DNA of 64,000 nt, from contig JACZZP010000001.1 in assembly GCA_015183035.1 (NCBI GenBank), forward strand, positions 1 to 64,000, in the 5' to 3' direction. Origin of the DNA: Meloidogyne chitwoodi. Its lineage: Eukaryota; Nematoda; Chromadorea; Rhabditida; Meloidogynidae. The notes below the pieces were generated by a model that saw only the letters and a list, made by a program, of their open reading frames with translations, had not been told where the DNA came from and made no database searches. A program made the position numbers and the translations under genes. Below, piece after piece: positions 26,900 through 38,080 of this stretch (position 1 is the first letter of the stretch; each line of letters starts with the position of its first letter).

Positions 26900-27370
26900 G
26901 TTGAACTAAAAGAAGAAATCTAAGTATTTAAAAAAAAATAAAAAAAAAAGAAACCAGTTGAGTTGACATCCACAGGAAAACAAGGCTCCAGTTGCTGCAG
27001 CGTCGTCGAAACTTGGCTAAAAAAGGGAAGGGCCCAACCCCACATTAAAAAAACAACCTCACCACTCATTACCAGGCCGCGCAAACAGAGCTCCTTGAAC
27101 ATTGCTCCTTGAACGTTTTGCTGACTAAAATAAAAATTTTAAAAAATTTATATATAAAAAACAAAATAAACCGATTGGCCATCTCGCCGATCACCTCAAA
27201 AATAAAAACTATTATTTAAAAAATCAAAAGAAAACCAGCTTCTAATCTCTCCACTTGAGCATGGCGAATCAAGTTGAAGAGCATATTAACTGCCTGAAAA
27301 TTGGAAGTTGAAACATCATCTAAAGAACAAAGATAGACCACACCAGTTAAAGAGGTCCAAGGTGCGTTGA
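26900..27370 (-). other. GC-richer exon-like blocks, possible decayed paralogue
   Basis: Three or four short blocks with higher GC are separated by AT-rich intron-like segments with GT...AG ends. One block near 27060-27120 encodes MFKELCLRGL, which parallels MYEELLRRIGV of the neighbouring small gene. The next block, near 26955-27020, would read AAATGALFSCGCQLN. A third (about 27225-27320) reads NMLFNLIRHAQVERLEAG. The word ATGTTCAAGGA recurs here and in the adjacent gene. No single long protein can be built, so this may be a degraded duplicate or a noncoding transcript. Confidence 0.35.
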
Positions 27371-27935
27371 TGCTAAAATTGAAAGTTTGAAACCTATTTT
27401 AATTTTTTTTTTAATTTTTAAAAAATTTTAAGTTTTGCGTGCGCATGCAGATGAATAATGGAAAATTACGAATGAAAACATATAAACATATAGAAAAACA
27501 GTAAAAAATTAAAAAAACACGTGTACCGCGGTACAAAATAACCCTTAAAATCTCGTATCATAAATGACGACCATGTTTTTGTTTCATGTTTTCTCGCACA
27601 TAAATATAACACTATTTCGCTGGAACACGCCCGACTTGTCGTCGGCCAACTTGCCGCAAGTAGTCTATAGTCCTTTTTAATCTCTAATACTTTTGGTTTA
27701 ACATACTATTGCGCGACAAGTCAGCCCGCTATAAGTCAGTCGGCGACAAGCCGGGATATATCATATTTAGCTTCTCATTTTTGGCATTTTGTTTTGGTTC
27801 TATTTTAAATAAACGTGTAAAATTTTTTTAGTAAATCATTTTTTGTAAGTTTTCTAGTCAACTTACGCCAATTCACTTGACATTTTTAATATTTTATTTT
27901 TTCAGTTTATAAGTCTTTTCATACGTACATATATA
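27371..27935. promoter_or_regulatory. Divergent intergenic region upstream of glycogenin
   Basis: Non-coding spacer where gene orientation switches from minus to plus. It contains a perfect 14-base palindrome TGTACCGCGGTACA (27522-27535) and inverted or repeated CGACTTGTCG-type words at about 27630-27646 and 27738-27754, in an otherwise AT-rich context. An acceptor-like TATTTTTTCAG lies about 30 bases before the glycogenin ATG and could be a trans-splice site. The promoter role is inferred from position only. Confidence 0.4.
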
Positions 27936-29549
27936 ATGGTTTCGGAAGACACTGCTTGGGTCACATTGGCTACTACTGACGGATACGCTGTTGGGGCTCT
28001 TGTATTAGCCTATTCTCTTCGCAATGTTGATACTCGTCATAAGCTTCATGTTCTTTACACTTCTGGAGTCTCGCTTAATCTTAGGTTTTTTCATTTTTTT
28101 TTTGTAATATTAGATTATCCTCATTGCTCTACTGAAGTACGTTATGATTTAATATTCTCCTTTAGAATTAAAAAATCAAGAGTATTATTATTCCTTTACA
28201 ATTATACCGATTATTTTTTAGAAACAAATTGAAGGAAGTCTTCGACAATGTTACTGAAGTTCGTTGTTTCATTTTAAATCATAACCTTCTACTAATTTAT
28301 ATGCTTTAATATTGCAATTTAATTTATATCTAAAACAGGTAAATGTGCTTGACAGTGGAGATGAAACTAACCTAGCTTTAATTGGTCGACCAGATCTCGG
28401 AATCACATTTACCAAGTTGCACTGTTGGAAACTTACTATGTATAGCAAATGTGTGTTTATGGATGCGGATACCTTTGTAAATTTTGTTTTTTACTTTTAA
28501 AATCAAATTGATTAAAAAGGTCGTTAAAAATTGCGACGAACTTTTTGAGAGACCTGAGTTTTCTGCTGCGCCAGATATTGGGTGGCCCGACCTCTTTAAC
28601 ACAGGTATATATTTTTACAGTTGCTCTCAACACATTTTAGGTGTTTTTGTTTATGTGCCATCTCTGGAAACTTACCAAAGTTTGCTACAATTTGCTTTAA
28701 CACATGGCTCATTTGATGGAGGTGATCAAGGACTTTTGAATGAATACTTTAGGTATGATTTTGTTGTAAATTTGTCTACTTTTTTCAATTGCAGTGGATG
28801 GCGTGAAATGGATCCTGAACACCGTCTTCCTTTTACGTACAATGTTACAACTGGCGCGATTTATGCTTATGCGGCTGCTTTAAAACGGTTATTTTTGTTC
28901 CAATAAAATTACCTTGAATTTACATTTCAGTTTTGCACCTCAAATAAAAATAGTTCATTTTCTTGGTAAACAGAAGCCGTGGCTTATGCATTATGAAAGT
29001 GGATCAAAAGGAATCAGTTTTATTTCAAATTATCATCAGGTTAGTTTCATACGAATTTTAGCACGTATCTTTCAGGAATGGCTTGATGTCTATTCTCGTG
29101 TGGTACAAGAAAATTTGTCAGATAATTCGAAGGTATCCCAAGCTCATAATCATTGCGATAGTTCTCATTCTTTGTCTGCTGTTTTAACTTTTAGTTCTTG
29201 TCCATTTGTGAGTTTGCTGTTTATACTACTTTGAGTTCAAATTGAACCTAACAATAAAAGAATTTTAAATTGAAAAACTAACAATACAAGATTTTCCCTC
29301 TGAGTTTTGAGTTTCTGTTTAATTAGTAACTAACAACTTGATGTTTATTATATTTTTGTATCACATTTTTTGTTTAAGGCAAGCTCAACAACTGTTCGCA
29401 AAGATATGAGCCGATTAGAAGCATGGGAGGCAGGGACGCCTGATTATCTGGGTATTTTTTTTTGATTATTATTTTTACTTTTTATTTAAGGGGATGATTC
29501 TTTTGACAATATTAAGAAGACAATAGAGAATTCATTACTGAATCACTGA
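27936..29549 (+). CDS. gyg-1: Glycogenin glucosyltransferase
   Basis: Self-glucosylating starter of glycogen synthesis (GT8 family, UDP-glucose donor, Mn-dependent, cytosol). Ten exons are inferred: 27936-28084, 28222-28258, 28339-28476, 28520-28604, 28641-28752, 28795-28887, 28931-29039, 29076-29207, 29379-29451, 29491-29549. Protein landmarks are [51 protein letters not shown] with the metal-binding [34 protein letters not shown], the acceptor-tyrosine region [11 protein letters not shown] and [10 protein letters not shown]. The last exons give [15 protein letters not shown] and [18 protein letters not shown], matching the glycogen-synthase-binding C-terminus. All catalytic motifs are intact. 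Without the last two splices the frame would stop at 29234, losing that tail. Confidence 0.95.
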
Positions 29550-29910
29550 TATGTTTATCAATAACTGACCGTCTAGTCATACCTAAAACTATAATTTTGA
29601 ATTGATCGTGATGTTCGATCTCTCCAGACTCAATTTTTTGTTTGTAATTTTCACAAGCCTTATTAAGCCTATCAATAAGAATTATCTTAAATTAAAGTTT
29701 ATATTGACCTATGACTCATAAATTCAGATCCATATGTATTATTAACAATACATATATACTTTTCTTTTCAAATAAATATTAATTATCTTTGAATTTTTGT
29801 TATGTTGTACAAATTTATCTTAATTTTAATACTATTTGTTATATTTACATCAATTTATTTATTTTTCAATTTTAATGAACATTTGGTATTTATGTTTCTA
29901 AACTCATGTT
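29550..29910. other. Intergenic spacer
   Basis: About 360 AT-rich bases between glycogenin and SMG6 on the same strand. Nothing recognised; a length compatible with an operon gap. Confidence 0.5.
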
Positions 29911-32900
29911 ATGATAAAAAACGATCCAGAAAATCACAAGTTAGCTGTAAGAGAACCAGTCCACAAATATGAAGATGCGGAAAAAATAGAAGCGCTACTT
30001 GGTACACTTCAGGGATATTTAAGAAAATTGTCAACTGGACCTAATGAAAAATCGGCAAAGGGGATTTTGCGAATAAGGTTTTATTTTTCGTTTGTTTTAA
30101 TTAAAATTTTTTAGTAATGAACTCTCTCAAAAATATCGTGAAAAATTACTCTGCGAATTTGAGTCATGTTTCAGAAACAATGTTGAATATGAGCTGTGGA
30201 GAGGTTGTTTTTATTCTTCAATAGAAGTATTAAGAAAGCGGAGTGGTGATGGTGGGCCACATGCAGAATTATTTAGAGGATTTCTCAGTGAACTAATTGA
30301 ACAGGTGATTCATGTTTTTGAAAATATTGTATTCAAAGTTTTAAGGGAATTAAATTTTATGAAAATCTATTGACTAGTTATGAAGAAAAGTTCTGTGTTG
30401 ATTTTCGAAGTTTATATCATTCTTATGCGAGTTTACTCTTGTTGGATTGTTTAGATGAATGTATTGTTATAGATGGCAATTTACCTATTTTTGATTCGGT
30501 TTATTTTTAAATCATAATATTAATATTTTTCTTATTTCTGCTAGAGCCGTAAATAAACATTTGTTTTTAGATGGTTTTACGGAGCGCTCAACGGCTTCAT
30601 ATTTATTCTGCTGATCTCTATCGCTACAAGGCATTGAACACAAATAAGGAGACACAAACTTATTCTCCAGCTAAGATGTATTTATTTATAATATGTGAAT
30701 TAATTGTGACTAACTAAACGTTTTTAGGTTGTACTGGAAAGCTCATTTTTTGGAACCGATAAACGGTCATCCTTTCAATCAGTTAGCGGTTGTTGCTTGT
30801 TACGAAGTCATACTTAATTATTTTTATTAATAAAATATATTTTAAGAAAAAATGGGTTGATGTTCTTTTTTATTATATTCGTGCACTTTCTGTACTTCTT
30901 CCCTTCAAATCAGCAGGAGAATCGTTGAAATTAGCACTTAACAGCTTACGTGAACCAGTGAGATAATTAAGAATAATATAATGTTGCATATTTTGATAAA
31001 CAGGCTTTAGTTTATGAAAAATGGATTTTTGAATTAATTGAAAATATAAATATAGCAACTAGCAATGTGCCAGAATCTGCGCCGTTTTCCGATATATTAC
31101 ACAATGAAAACAAAGTTTTGAATTATAAAGAAATTTGGATTCATCCATCTACTAAAATAAATTCAACTGGTGAATCACTCAAACAAACATCTAATAAAGA
31201 AACTAAAATTGGAGATATGTTGAATCGACTATTTACTGATGAAAATGGAAAAAATGTATTTTATTTAATTTTCGGCTTTATTTTTGGATTTTAGGTTCAG
31301 AAAAAAGCGATCTGTCATTTGCTACATTATGCAGGAATTTTAATTTCCACTATTGGTTTGGATCAATTTAAGCATAGTTATGAGCTTATTCTTAACGAAT
31401 TGTTGACACTTATACTGATTGAAGATTCCATTTTAAGTCCGGCTTATTTGCTCAAAATCGTTCTTTTGTATACATTTCCGGTTCACTCGCCAAAAGCAAG
31501 TTTGTTTATTTTGAAAAAAATTTTTAATAATTATACTTTATGTTATGTTTGATTATTTTCCAAATAAATATATTTAACTAATTTAGATGCCACTCTTGTA
31601 TTGCTTGAAAATCAAACAAATTCTGCATTGGAAATAGTTTTTAGTTTTCTTGAGAGATTGCTTGAAATTGTAAACAATGGTAAGACTATGATTCATACTA
31701 GGGTGGGTTAGATCGAAAGTTTTAACTTTCAAAATATAATTTTCTCTACCATAACTTCAGACCTACCTTACTACTATAAAATATTTCTAATTTGAAATTT
31801 GTTAAGGAACATCTAATTCACATTAGTTCTCATCGTTATTTTTGTGAAAAAACAAATTATAACTTTTTCATTACTCACATCAGCCTGATATTTGTTTTAA
31901 TTTATCAAAAATTTAAATTTTTTATAGATTTGGACAAGATTGGACTATTCATTCTGGCTGGTCATCTAAGCAAAAAGGTTTTTTTGATTTTTTATTAATT
32001 AATTTGTTTTAGTTTTCTTGTGTACTTCCTTCAATTTGCTTTTTGATATTCTGGCTCTATCGTTTAGATAAACATTTACTGTTGAATGGTGCTTCAAAAT
32101 GCCATTATCGCATTTTCGAATTAATAGTTTTAATTGGTAATCGATTGTACTTGTTACTCGAAAGGCGAACGCTATGCAAATTTTGCATCTTTGACGTACT
32201 GGAAGATTCGAATAAAGGTTTCATTAATTTTATCTTTAAAATCATTTATAATTTTAAAAGTTTAAAGTTCACTTCTTAATTAAGATTTTGTTCGGATTAT
32301 ATTGCCTGAGTTTTTGTTGCTAACTCCATATTTTGATATTTTATCGAAATGTTCCGGTCAGCTTTTTATTGATGCAAACTCAATAGATGTTGATATCTCA
32401 AATAAAGGAAACGTATTTTTAATTATTATGCTAAGTTATACATACATTTAATTTCAAGAAATGGTTAGCTGTACAGGCGAGGTTTTCGTTTGTTTTATGC
32501 CTTTGTGAACGTTTGGCATCAGAAGAATATTTTCCGATAACAATGGATCGTAATAAAATTGAAGATGGTCCTTTCAGTGTGAATCCTTTTCATAAAGGTT
32601 TGTTTATGTGGTATGAGTGTTAGACTAATTTAATAAGTTTTAATCTTATGTACGGACTAATTTTAAAAAATTCTTTACAGACGAGAAATTTGCTACTGCA
32701 GAAAAAAAGCAAGAAAAAGGAACATGTGGCATCTGTAATATAGATACTCAAAACTTTATTTCAAATGGAGACTCTACTTCAGACACTTCTACTAATGAGC
32801 ACGAATTAAAAAATGTATTAGATTTAGTAATTTTTTACAAAATAATTAAATTATTTTTGTACTAACATACAATCAAGCAATATATTTTTTTTATTTTTAG

Positions 32901-33844
32901 CAATTATTAACAGAAGAGGTTTCTCATTATCAAATAGTTGAAGTTCGTCCCAAATATTTAGGTATGTTAACACGAAAATCTGATATAAATTTACAATGTA
33001 AATATTACCACATAAATTTTTTAAGTCTGCGACACAAATACATTGATCGACTATCCTGATGAGATTAAATTTCTTGTGAGCCTTAGAGTTTTCACTCTAC
33101 TTGTGCCCACAATTGGTTTGTTACATTCTTGAATTATCTTAAATAGTAAATTATCAAATTTAGTGATAGATGAACTTAGCAGTCTCGTTAAAGGGATGCC
33201 TATTAATTGTCCTACATTGCTTCCTCGTTGTATTCTAAACCCTGAGGGATCTCATTCAGATTTTACTATGCGTCGAGCTAATCAGTCGATCAATTGGCTT
33301 CGCGAAGCAGCTGAAATCCAGGTATTTGACATATATTTATTTTTGATAATTCAACTATTTTCATATTGGAAATGTGTTTACTCTAACTGTCAATGGAAAT
33401 ATCATACAGAAGCCTAGCTTTGTGACCGAATGTGGAGAACCCAATTCTATGGTAAAGTTTTATCTATATTAGAATTAATGCATTTTTATTTAATTTTTTT
33501 AATTTAGCGAAAGACAAACGATGATAAAATATTATCAGCATGTGTAAATTTGTGCAAACGTTTTGTTAAGACCACAACAGATATACTCAAAACTTCTGGA
33601 GAAGAGGCAATGGTGCAAAGGACTGTTGTTCTTCTGACTGAGGTGACTTTTAATCCGTTTAATTCAAGTTAAGCAATCTTACCAATTAGGATTTTTATAA
33701 AATTATAGGCAAGTTTTCTAGTAAAATTTTAAGGACCGCGGCCTCAGTGCCAAAGCTTTGGCTGAATTGATTCCCGTTCGTACTTTTTCAAATTTCATGA
33801 AATGGGCCATTCCAGATACGGATAAGTATACGAAGACTATTTGA
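29911..33844 (+). CDS. smg-6: SMG6/EST1A-type NMD endonuclease
   Basis: Nonsense-mediated decay nuclease that cleaves mRNA near premature stops. The start MIKNDPENHKLAVREPVHKY leads into the 14-3-3-like/EST1 helical domain (ELWRGCFYSSIEVLRKR, ADLYRYKALNTN, MLYWKAHFLEPINGHPFNQL, VLFYYIRALSVLLPFKSAGE), then a long helical-repeat region. The C-terminal PIN domain reads YLVCDTNTLIDYPDEIKF, LLVPTIVIDELSSLVKG, RKTNDDKILSACVNLCKR, VVLLTED and then DRGLSAKALAELIPVRTFSN with a final FMKWAIPD. The three acidic PIN residues (CDTN, NDD and LLTED) are present, so the nuclease is probably active. Stop at 33842-33844. There is no long disordered N-terminus with exon-junction-binding motifs as in vertebrates, unless an upstream exon is missed. 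About 16 exons. Confidence 0.9.
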
Positions 33845-34186
33845 AAAATTTTAAGTTTAACTAATCTATTCCTGTAAAAATTATAACATTTCTAAAATTG
33901 ACCTCATCTTAATAATAATTACGCATGTGTATAAATTAGTTACTAGATATAGTCGAATGTTATATGAATTGATCCAACATTCTAACTGACAAAAATAAAT
34001 GACCTATGCTGGACAACTGGACTGGTACATAAAGGGAATTTGTTTTAAGAAAGAATTAAAACATATGACGCCAAACATTATTGATGAGAAGGATTAACTA
34101 TTGCTGCAATAATAAATATAAGTGTAACTTGGCTTATTTTTGACTTATTCTTGTTTGGACTGATTAAAATTTTTGCGTATTTTATC
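33845..34186. other. Intergenic spacer
   Basis: About 340 AT-rich bases between SMG6 and the UNC-93 gene on the same strand. No feature recognised. Confidence 0.5.
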
Positions 34187-37100
34187 ATGGATATAAATGC
34201 GTGGAGTTTGGTTGAAGGGGATGAAAATGCTGCTGAGTCGGCAGAGGAGGAAAAACGTGTAGAGAAAGCCTTGATCGCTGCATTTGAAGCTGAAAAACGT
34301 AAAAGTGTTTCGGTAGCAGCGGCTAGAGCTGTAAGCCGATCAACCTCATCCGAGGTTACAGTTCTTTTAATAAAATTGGACTTAAAGTTTAGGGATATTT
34401 TGGTGAGGCATTTGATGACACGCACTCAGCACCATGCGAACGTGGTGAGACATCTTCAAATGAGCAAGAGATGCGTCAACGTCAAAAACAACGTCAACGA
34501 CTGAATCGTGCGATTCGTAGCAAGTAACTAGTCGTGAGGACATTTTCAAATTTATTCTTAAGATCACCTGCTGTTGATTCTCTTCTTCGCTTTGGTCACA
34601 TGCTAATGGATCGTATGAAACACCGTAAAAGCGACCATCCTATTTTTTCACAACTTTCTAAAGAAAAAGAATTGGAGACTTTCCCATTGGAGTTGTGTTG
34701 TAAGAGACCAATGCAATTTTGCATTGAGGAAGCAGTTTTGAGCTTTAATGGAATTGCAGATAAAGAGGTTAAACGGGGTCAAATTGTCAGCGCTCATTTG
34801 CTTCTTGATAGAGGTGCTATTGGAAGAAGATCGAATAAAGAACGTTGGTATGTTTTACAAATCTAAGGTTTTTCATTTTATATCTTGCCATACTTTTTTT
34901 AGTGTCCATCTTTTCCGACCCGTTGATCAATCTCACTTGGCAGACGCTCTTTCTGGTGCTGATGCACCTTCGAGGTAGGCAATTTTACAAAATACTATAA
35001 ATAAACAATATTTTTTATTATTTTTTATTAAAAAATAAAATATATTCTTGTGAATAAATGGAGCACTTAAAGAGTACACGTTTATGATCCATATTGCCCT
35101 ATTCATGGATCACGACGACGTCTACGTTATGTAGGTGGAAGAACTGCGGCTGGTTTGGTGGATATACATTCTATCTTTGCCTCAGTAGAAGGAGAAGGTA
35201 ATGAGGATGAACATAATCTGAGTCAATACTTACAAAGGTAGTTTGTTACTGGTTATTTTACAAGTATCAATTTAGTCAAGCAATTTTGGCGAAGAAATTT
35301 CGGAAAGAACGCCGAGCACTATTATTGTGAGTTTAACAAATAAGTATTGAAGTTGATTTTCGTTTAAAACTATAACTTTTTTAGTGAATTAGAAGGACCA
35401 AAGTTAAAAGAAATGAAATTACAGTGGGTTTTTTTTAATTTTGAAATAAAAAAATATTCTAGTATCCTCACTGATTTATGCATAATTTCACTCGCATTTC
35501 TTTTTCTTTTCACTGGATTTAATGGTTTACAAACACTACAAACCTCTGTAAATGGCTCGTTGGGTGCGGATTCGTTATGGTACATGTGCACATTATTAAA
35601 AGGGGTCGCTTTAGTATACATGATCGGATAAATCCGGAAAACCAGGCCCGGTTGGGTATTGAGAAAAACTCCTAGTACTTGGCCCAGCATTGTAAATCAT
35701 CAAAAATTTAACAAAATATCAGTGTTCTTTACGCAAGCCTTGCTATATCCTCTCTCTTCGTACCTTCATACACGGTATTTTTTATTATAATAATTATATT
35801 TCTTGATACTCCAGCTTAATCGGGTTGGCTGCAAGCGTACATTGGTTTGTATATTTTCAATACATTTTTTCTATAAAAAATGATAATTTTAGGTTATTGC
35901 TATTAGTCTACATTCACTTTACTTTTGTGCCAATTTCATTCCAAAGTTGGTGATTTTTTGAAGATGTTTAAATTTTTTGTCTCAGATACTATTCGTTAAT
36001 TCCCGCTTCAATAATGGTTGGTATAGCCTCAAGTTGCTTATGGACAGCTAAGTGCTCGTATATTACTGAAAGTGCTCTTAAATATGCAAAATTAAATGTT
36101 GAATCTTCAAGTACAGTGATACCCAGGTTAAAACTCTAATTTGGATTCTTAGAGATAGGATTTATTAATCAGAAAATTAAATTTCAGATTTTTTGGTTTT
36201 TTCTTTATGTTCTACCATGTTGGACAAGTTCTTGGAAATTCGCTTTCTTCACTGATTTTAGGTGGTGGTGCATTATGGCAAAATACTCCGGACCACGTTG
36301 ATTACACGTAAGTCAAAAATATTTTTGTGGTGAATTAAATCAAGCAAATAATTTTAATGTAAGACTAAGTTTCCTTCCAGCCCTGTTAAAAAAAGCCCAT
36401 CGGCTGTAGTAGGTTAAGTTGATAAAATCCTTGATTAGAATCTTTTGATCATTACCATTTATTTTTACTATTTTCTTGATTGTTTCAGCCGCTTTAATAG
36501 ATATTTATGACAGTTGTGGACACAATTTTGCTCAATTAAATCTTTCACAAAGAGCTCAACAAAATTTGACTGCTCCATCATGGTTTGCATTCATTGGTGT
36601 TATTGGATTGGATCTTTTTTGTTCATTGCTAGCATTACTCACAGTTAAGTGGTTTTTAAATCCATTACAGAAGCAAACAACTCTTACAAGTATAACAACA
36701 GTAAAAAATGTTTCTACTCCACCGCACACAGAATGTGTAAACACTCAAGATAATAATGTTACACGAAGCGCAGAAGAAGGGATTGTTTCGAATAATAATG
36801 TTACAAATAATTATGCAGCTAATGGAAAAAATAAAATTAATCAAAACAATTTCTCGGCAAATATATTTCAGCTAAGTCTACGTAATTGGAGTCGACCAAA
36901 GCCTTTACTACTTATTCCACTTACAATTTTTAACGGAATTGAGCAGGCGTTTATGGTTTTTTTTTAATAAAATAAATTCAAAAATTATTTTCTAGGTCGG
37001 TCTCTATACAAAAGCATACGTAGGATGTGCCCTTGGAATAAATGAAATTGTAAATTATTATAAATTTTTTTTCAATTTTCTCAGAAATTCTTAGACTTAA

Positions 37101-37802
37101 TTTATAAATTATTTTTATACAGGGATTTGTGATGACTTCATTTGGCTTGGTTGCAGCAAGTAGTAGCTTGGTTTTTGGTCCTCTAATAAAACTCTTTGGA
37201 CGAATGCCTCTTTTAATGTTTGGGGCAGTTATTAACTTGTTGATGGTATCAATTTAAGGCTTTTTTTCTATTTAAAAAATTATCTAGTTATTTGTTCTCA
37301 TGATTTGGGCAGTTAATCCAGGTGATAGAGGTTAATATTATGCTTTGTAAATTTATGTGACAATGTTTCTTTTCTAGTCCTCTTCAATGCGGTTGCAGCT
37401 GTATGGGGAATGTAAGTGTATAATTATTCTCATAAATTTTTTCCCAATTCCAAGGGCGGATGGCGTTTGGAATACTCAGCTGAATGGCTTCTGGTTAGCA
37501 ATTTCAGGACCAGGGCGTGATCAGCTTGAAGTCGCTTTTGCAAATTATCGCTTCTGGGTATTCATATTATTAGCGAGTTTGTTAATTATGTAATTTAGGT
37601 ATCATTTGGACTAGCTCTTGGATTCTTACTGATTCGTGTGACGAGCATTGATAACTTTTTATTGATTGCTTTCTTCTTGTTATTTATTGGAATTCTAGGC
37701 TATTTTATAGTAGAGCTATTTGATATAATTGCGGTGAACAAAATTTTAATAAAATTTATAATTAAACTTCATTTGCAGGTTCGCTTGAGCACAACCGCAT
37801 AG
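34187..37802 (+). CDS. unc-93: UNC-93 family membrane protein
   Basis: Major-facilitator-like protein of the UNC-93 family; in nematodes UNC-93 regulates the SUP-9 two-pore potassium channel in muscle. The ATG at 34187 begins a soluble N-terminal region of about 290 residues (MDINAWSLVEGDENAAESAE; later SPAVDSLLRFGHMLMDRMKH, VYDPYCPIHGSRRRLRYVGG and GRTAAGLVDIHSIFASVEGE). The membrane domain starts SLAFLFLFTGFNGLQTLQTS and continues with SVLYASLAISSLFVPSY, ANFIPKYYSLIPASIMVGIA, FFMFYHVGQVLGNSLSSLIL and a long asparagine-rich cytosolic loop (NNNVTNNYAANGKNKINQNN). Further on are VGLYTKAYVGCALGINEIGF, SFGLVAASSSLVFGPLIKLF and WGMADGVWNTQLNGF. Stop at 37800-37802. The long N-terminus suits nematode UNC-93 better than short UNC93A proteins. 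Confidence 0.9.
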
Positions 37803-38080
37803 TTCTTAAAAGGTTAATACAAATATAATTCAGAAGACTGCGAGCCATTTTTCAAGTTTTTATAGATTGAAATAATCATTTCGGCAGTAAAAGACGAAGT
37901 TTTTACAATAAAATTAAACCAAATAACGTTAATAAGAAACTTTATTTTAAGGAGAATCATAAAAAATCTAAAGGTAAGAATCACTGGGCCACAGGTTTAT
38001 TACAAAATGAAAAATGTTTAAAAAACCTTTGGTTATTTTAGCTTGGATAATCAAATTTAACAAATTTTAATAGCTTCCGT
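37803..38080. other. Convergent intergenic spacer
   Basis: Short AT-rich gap between the 3' ends of the UNC-93 and MBOAT genes. Nothing recognised. Confidence 0.5.

Noticed and set aside
29132..29234. Glycogenin ending at a stop in 29232-29234
   Set aside because: Splicing at 29208 restores the conserved DYLG...DSFDNIKK tail.
34078..34425. Minus-strand open frame of about 115 codons
   Set aside because: Antisense to the UNC-93 N-terminal exons, which continue in frame into recognisable domains.
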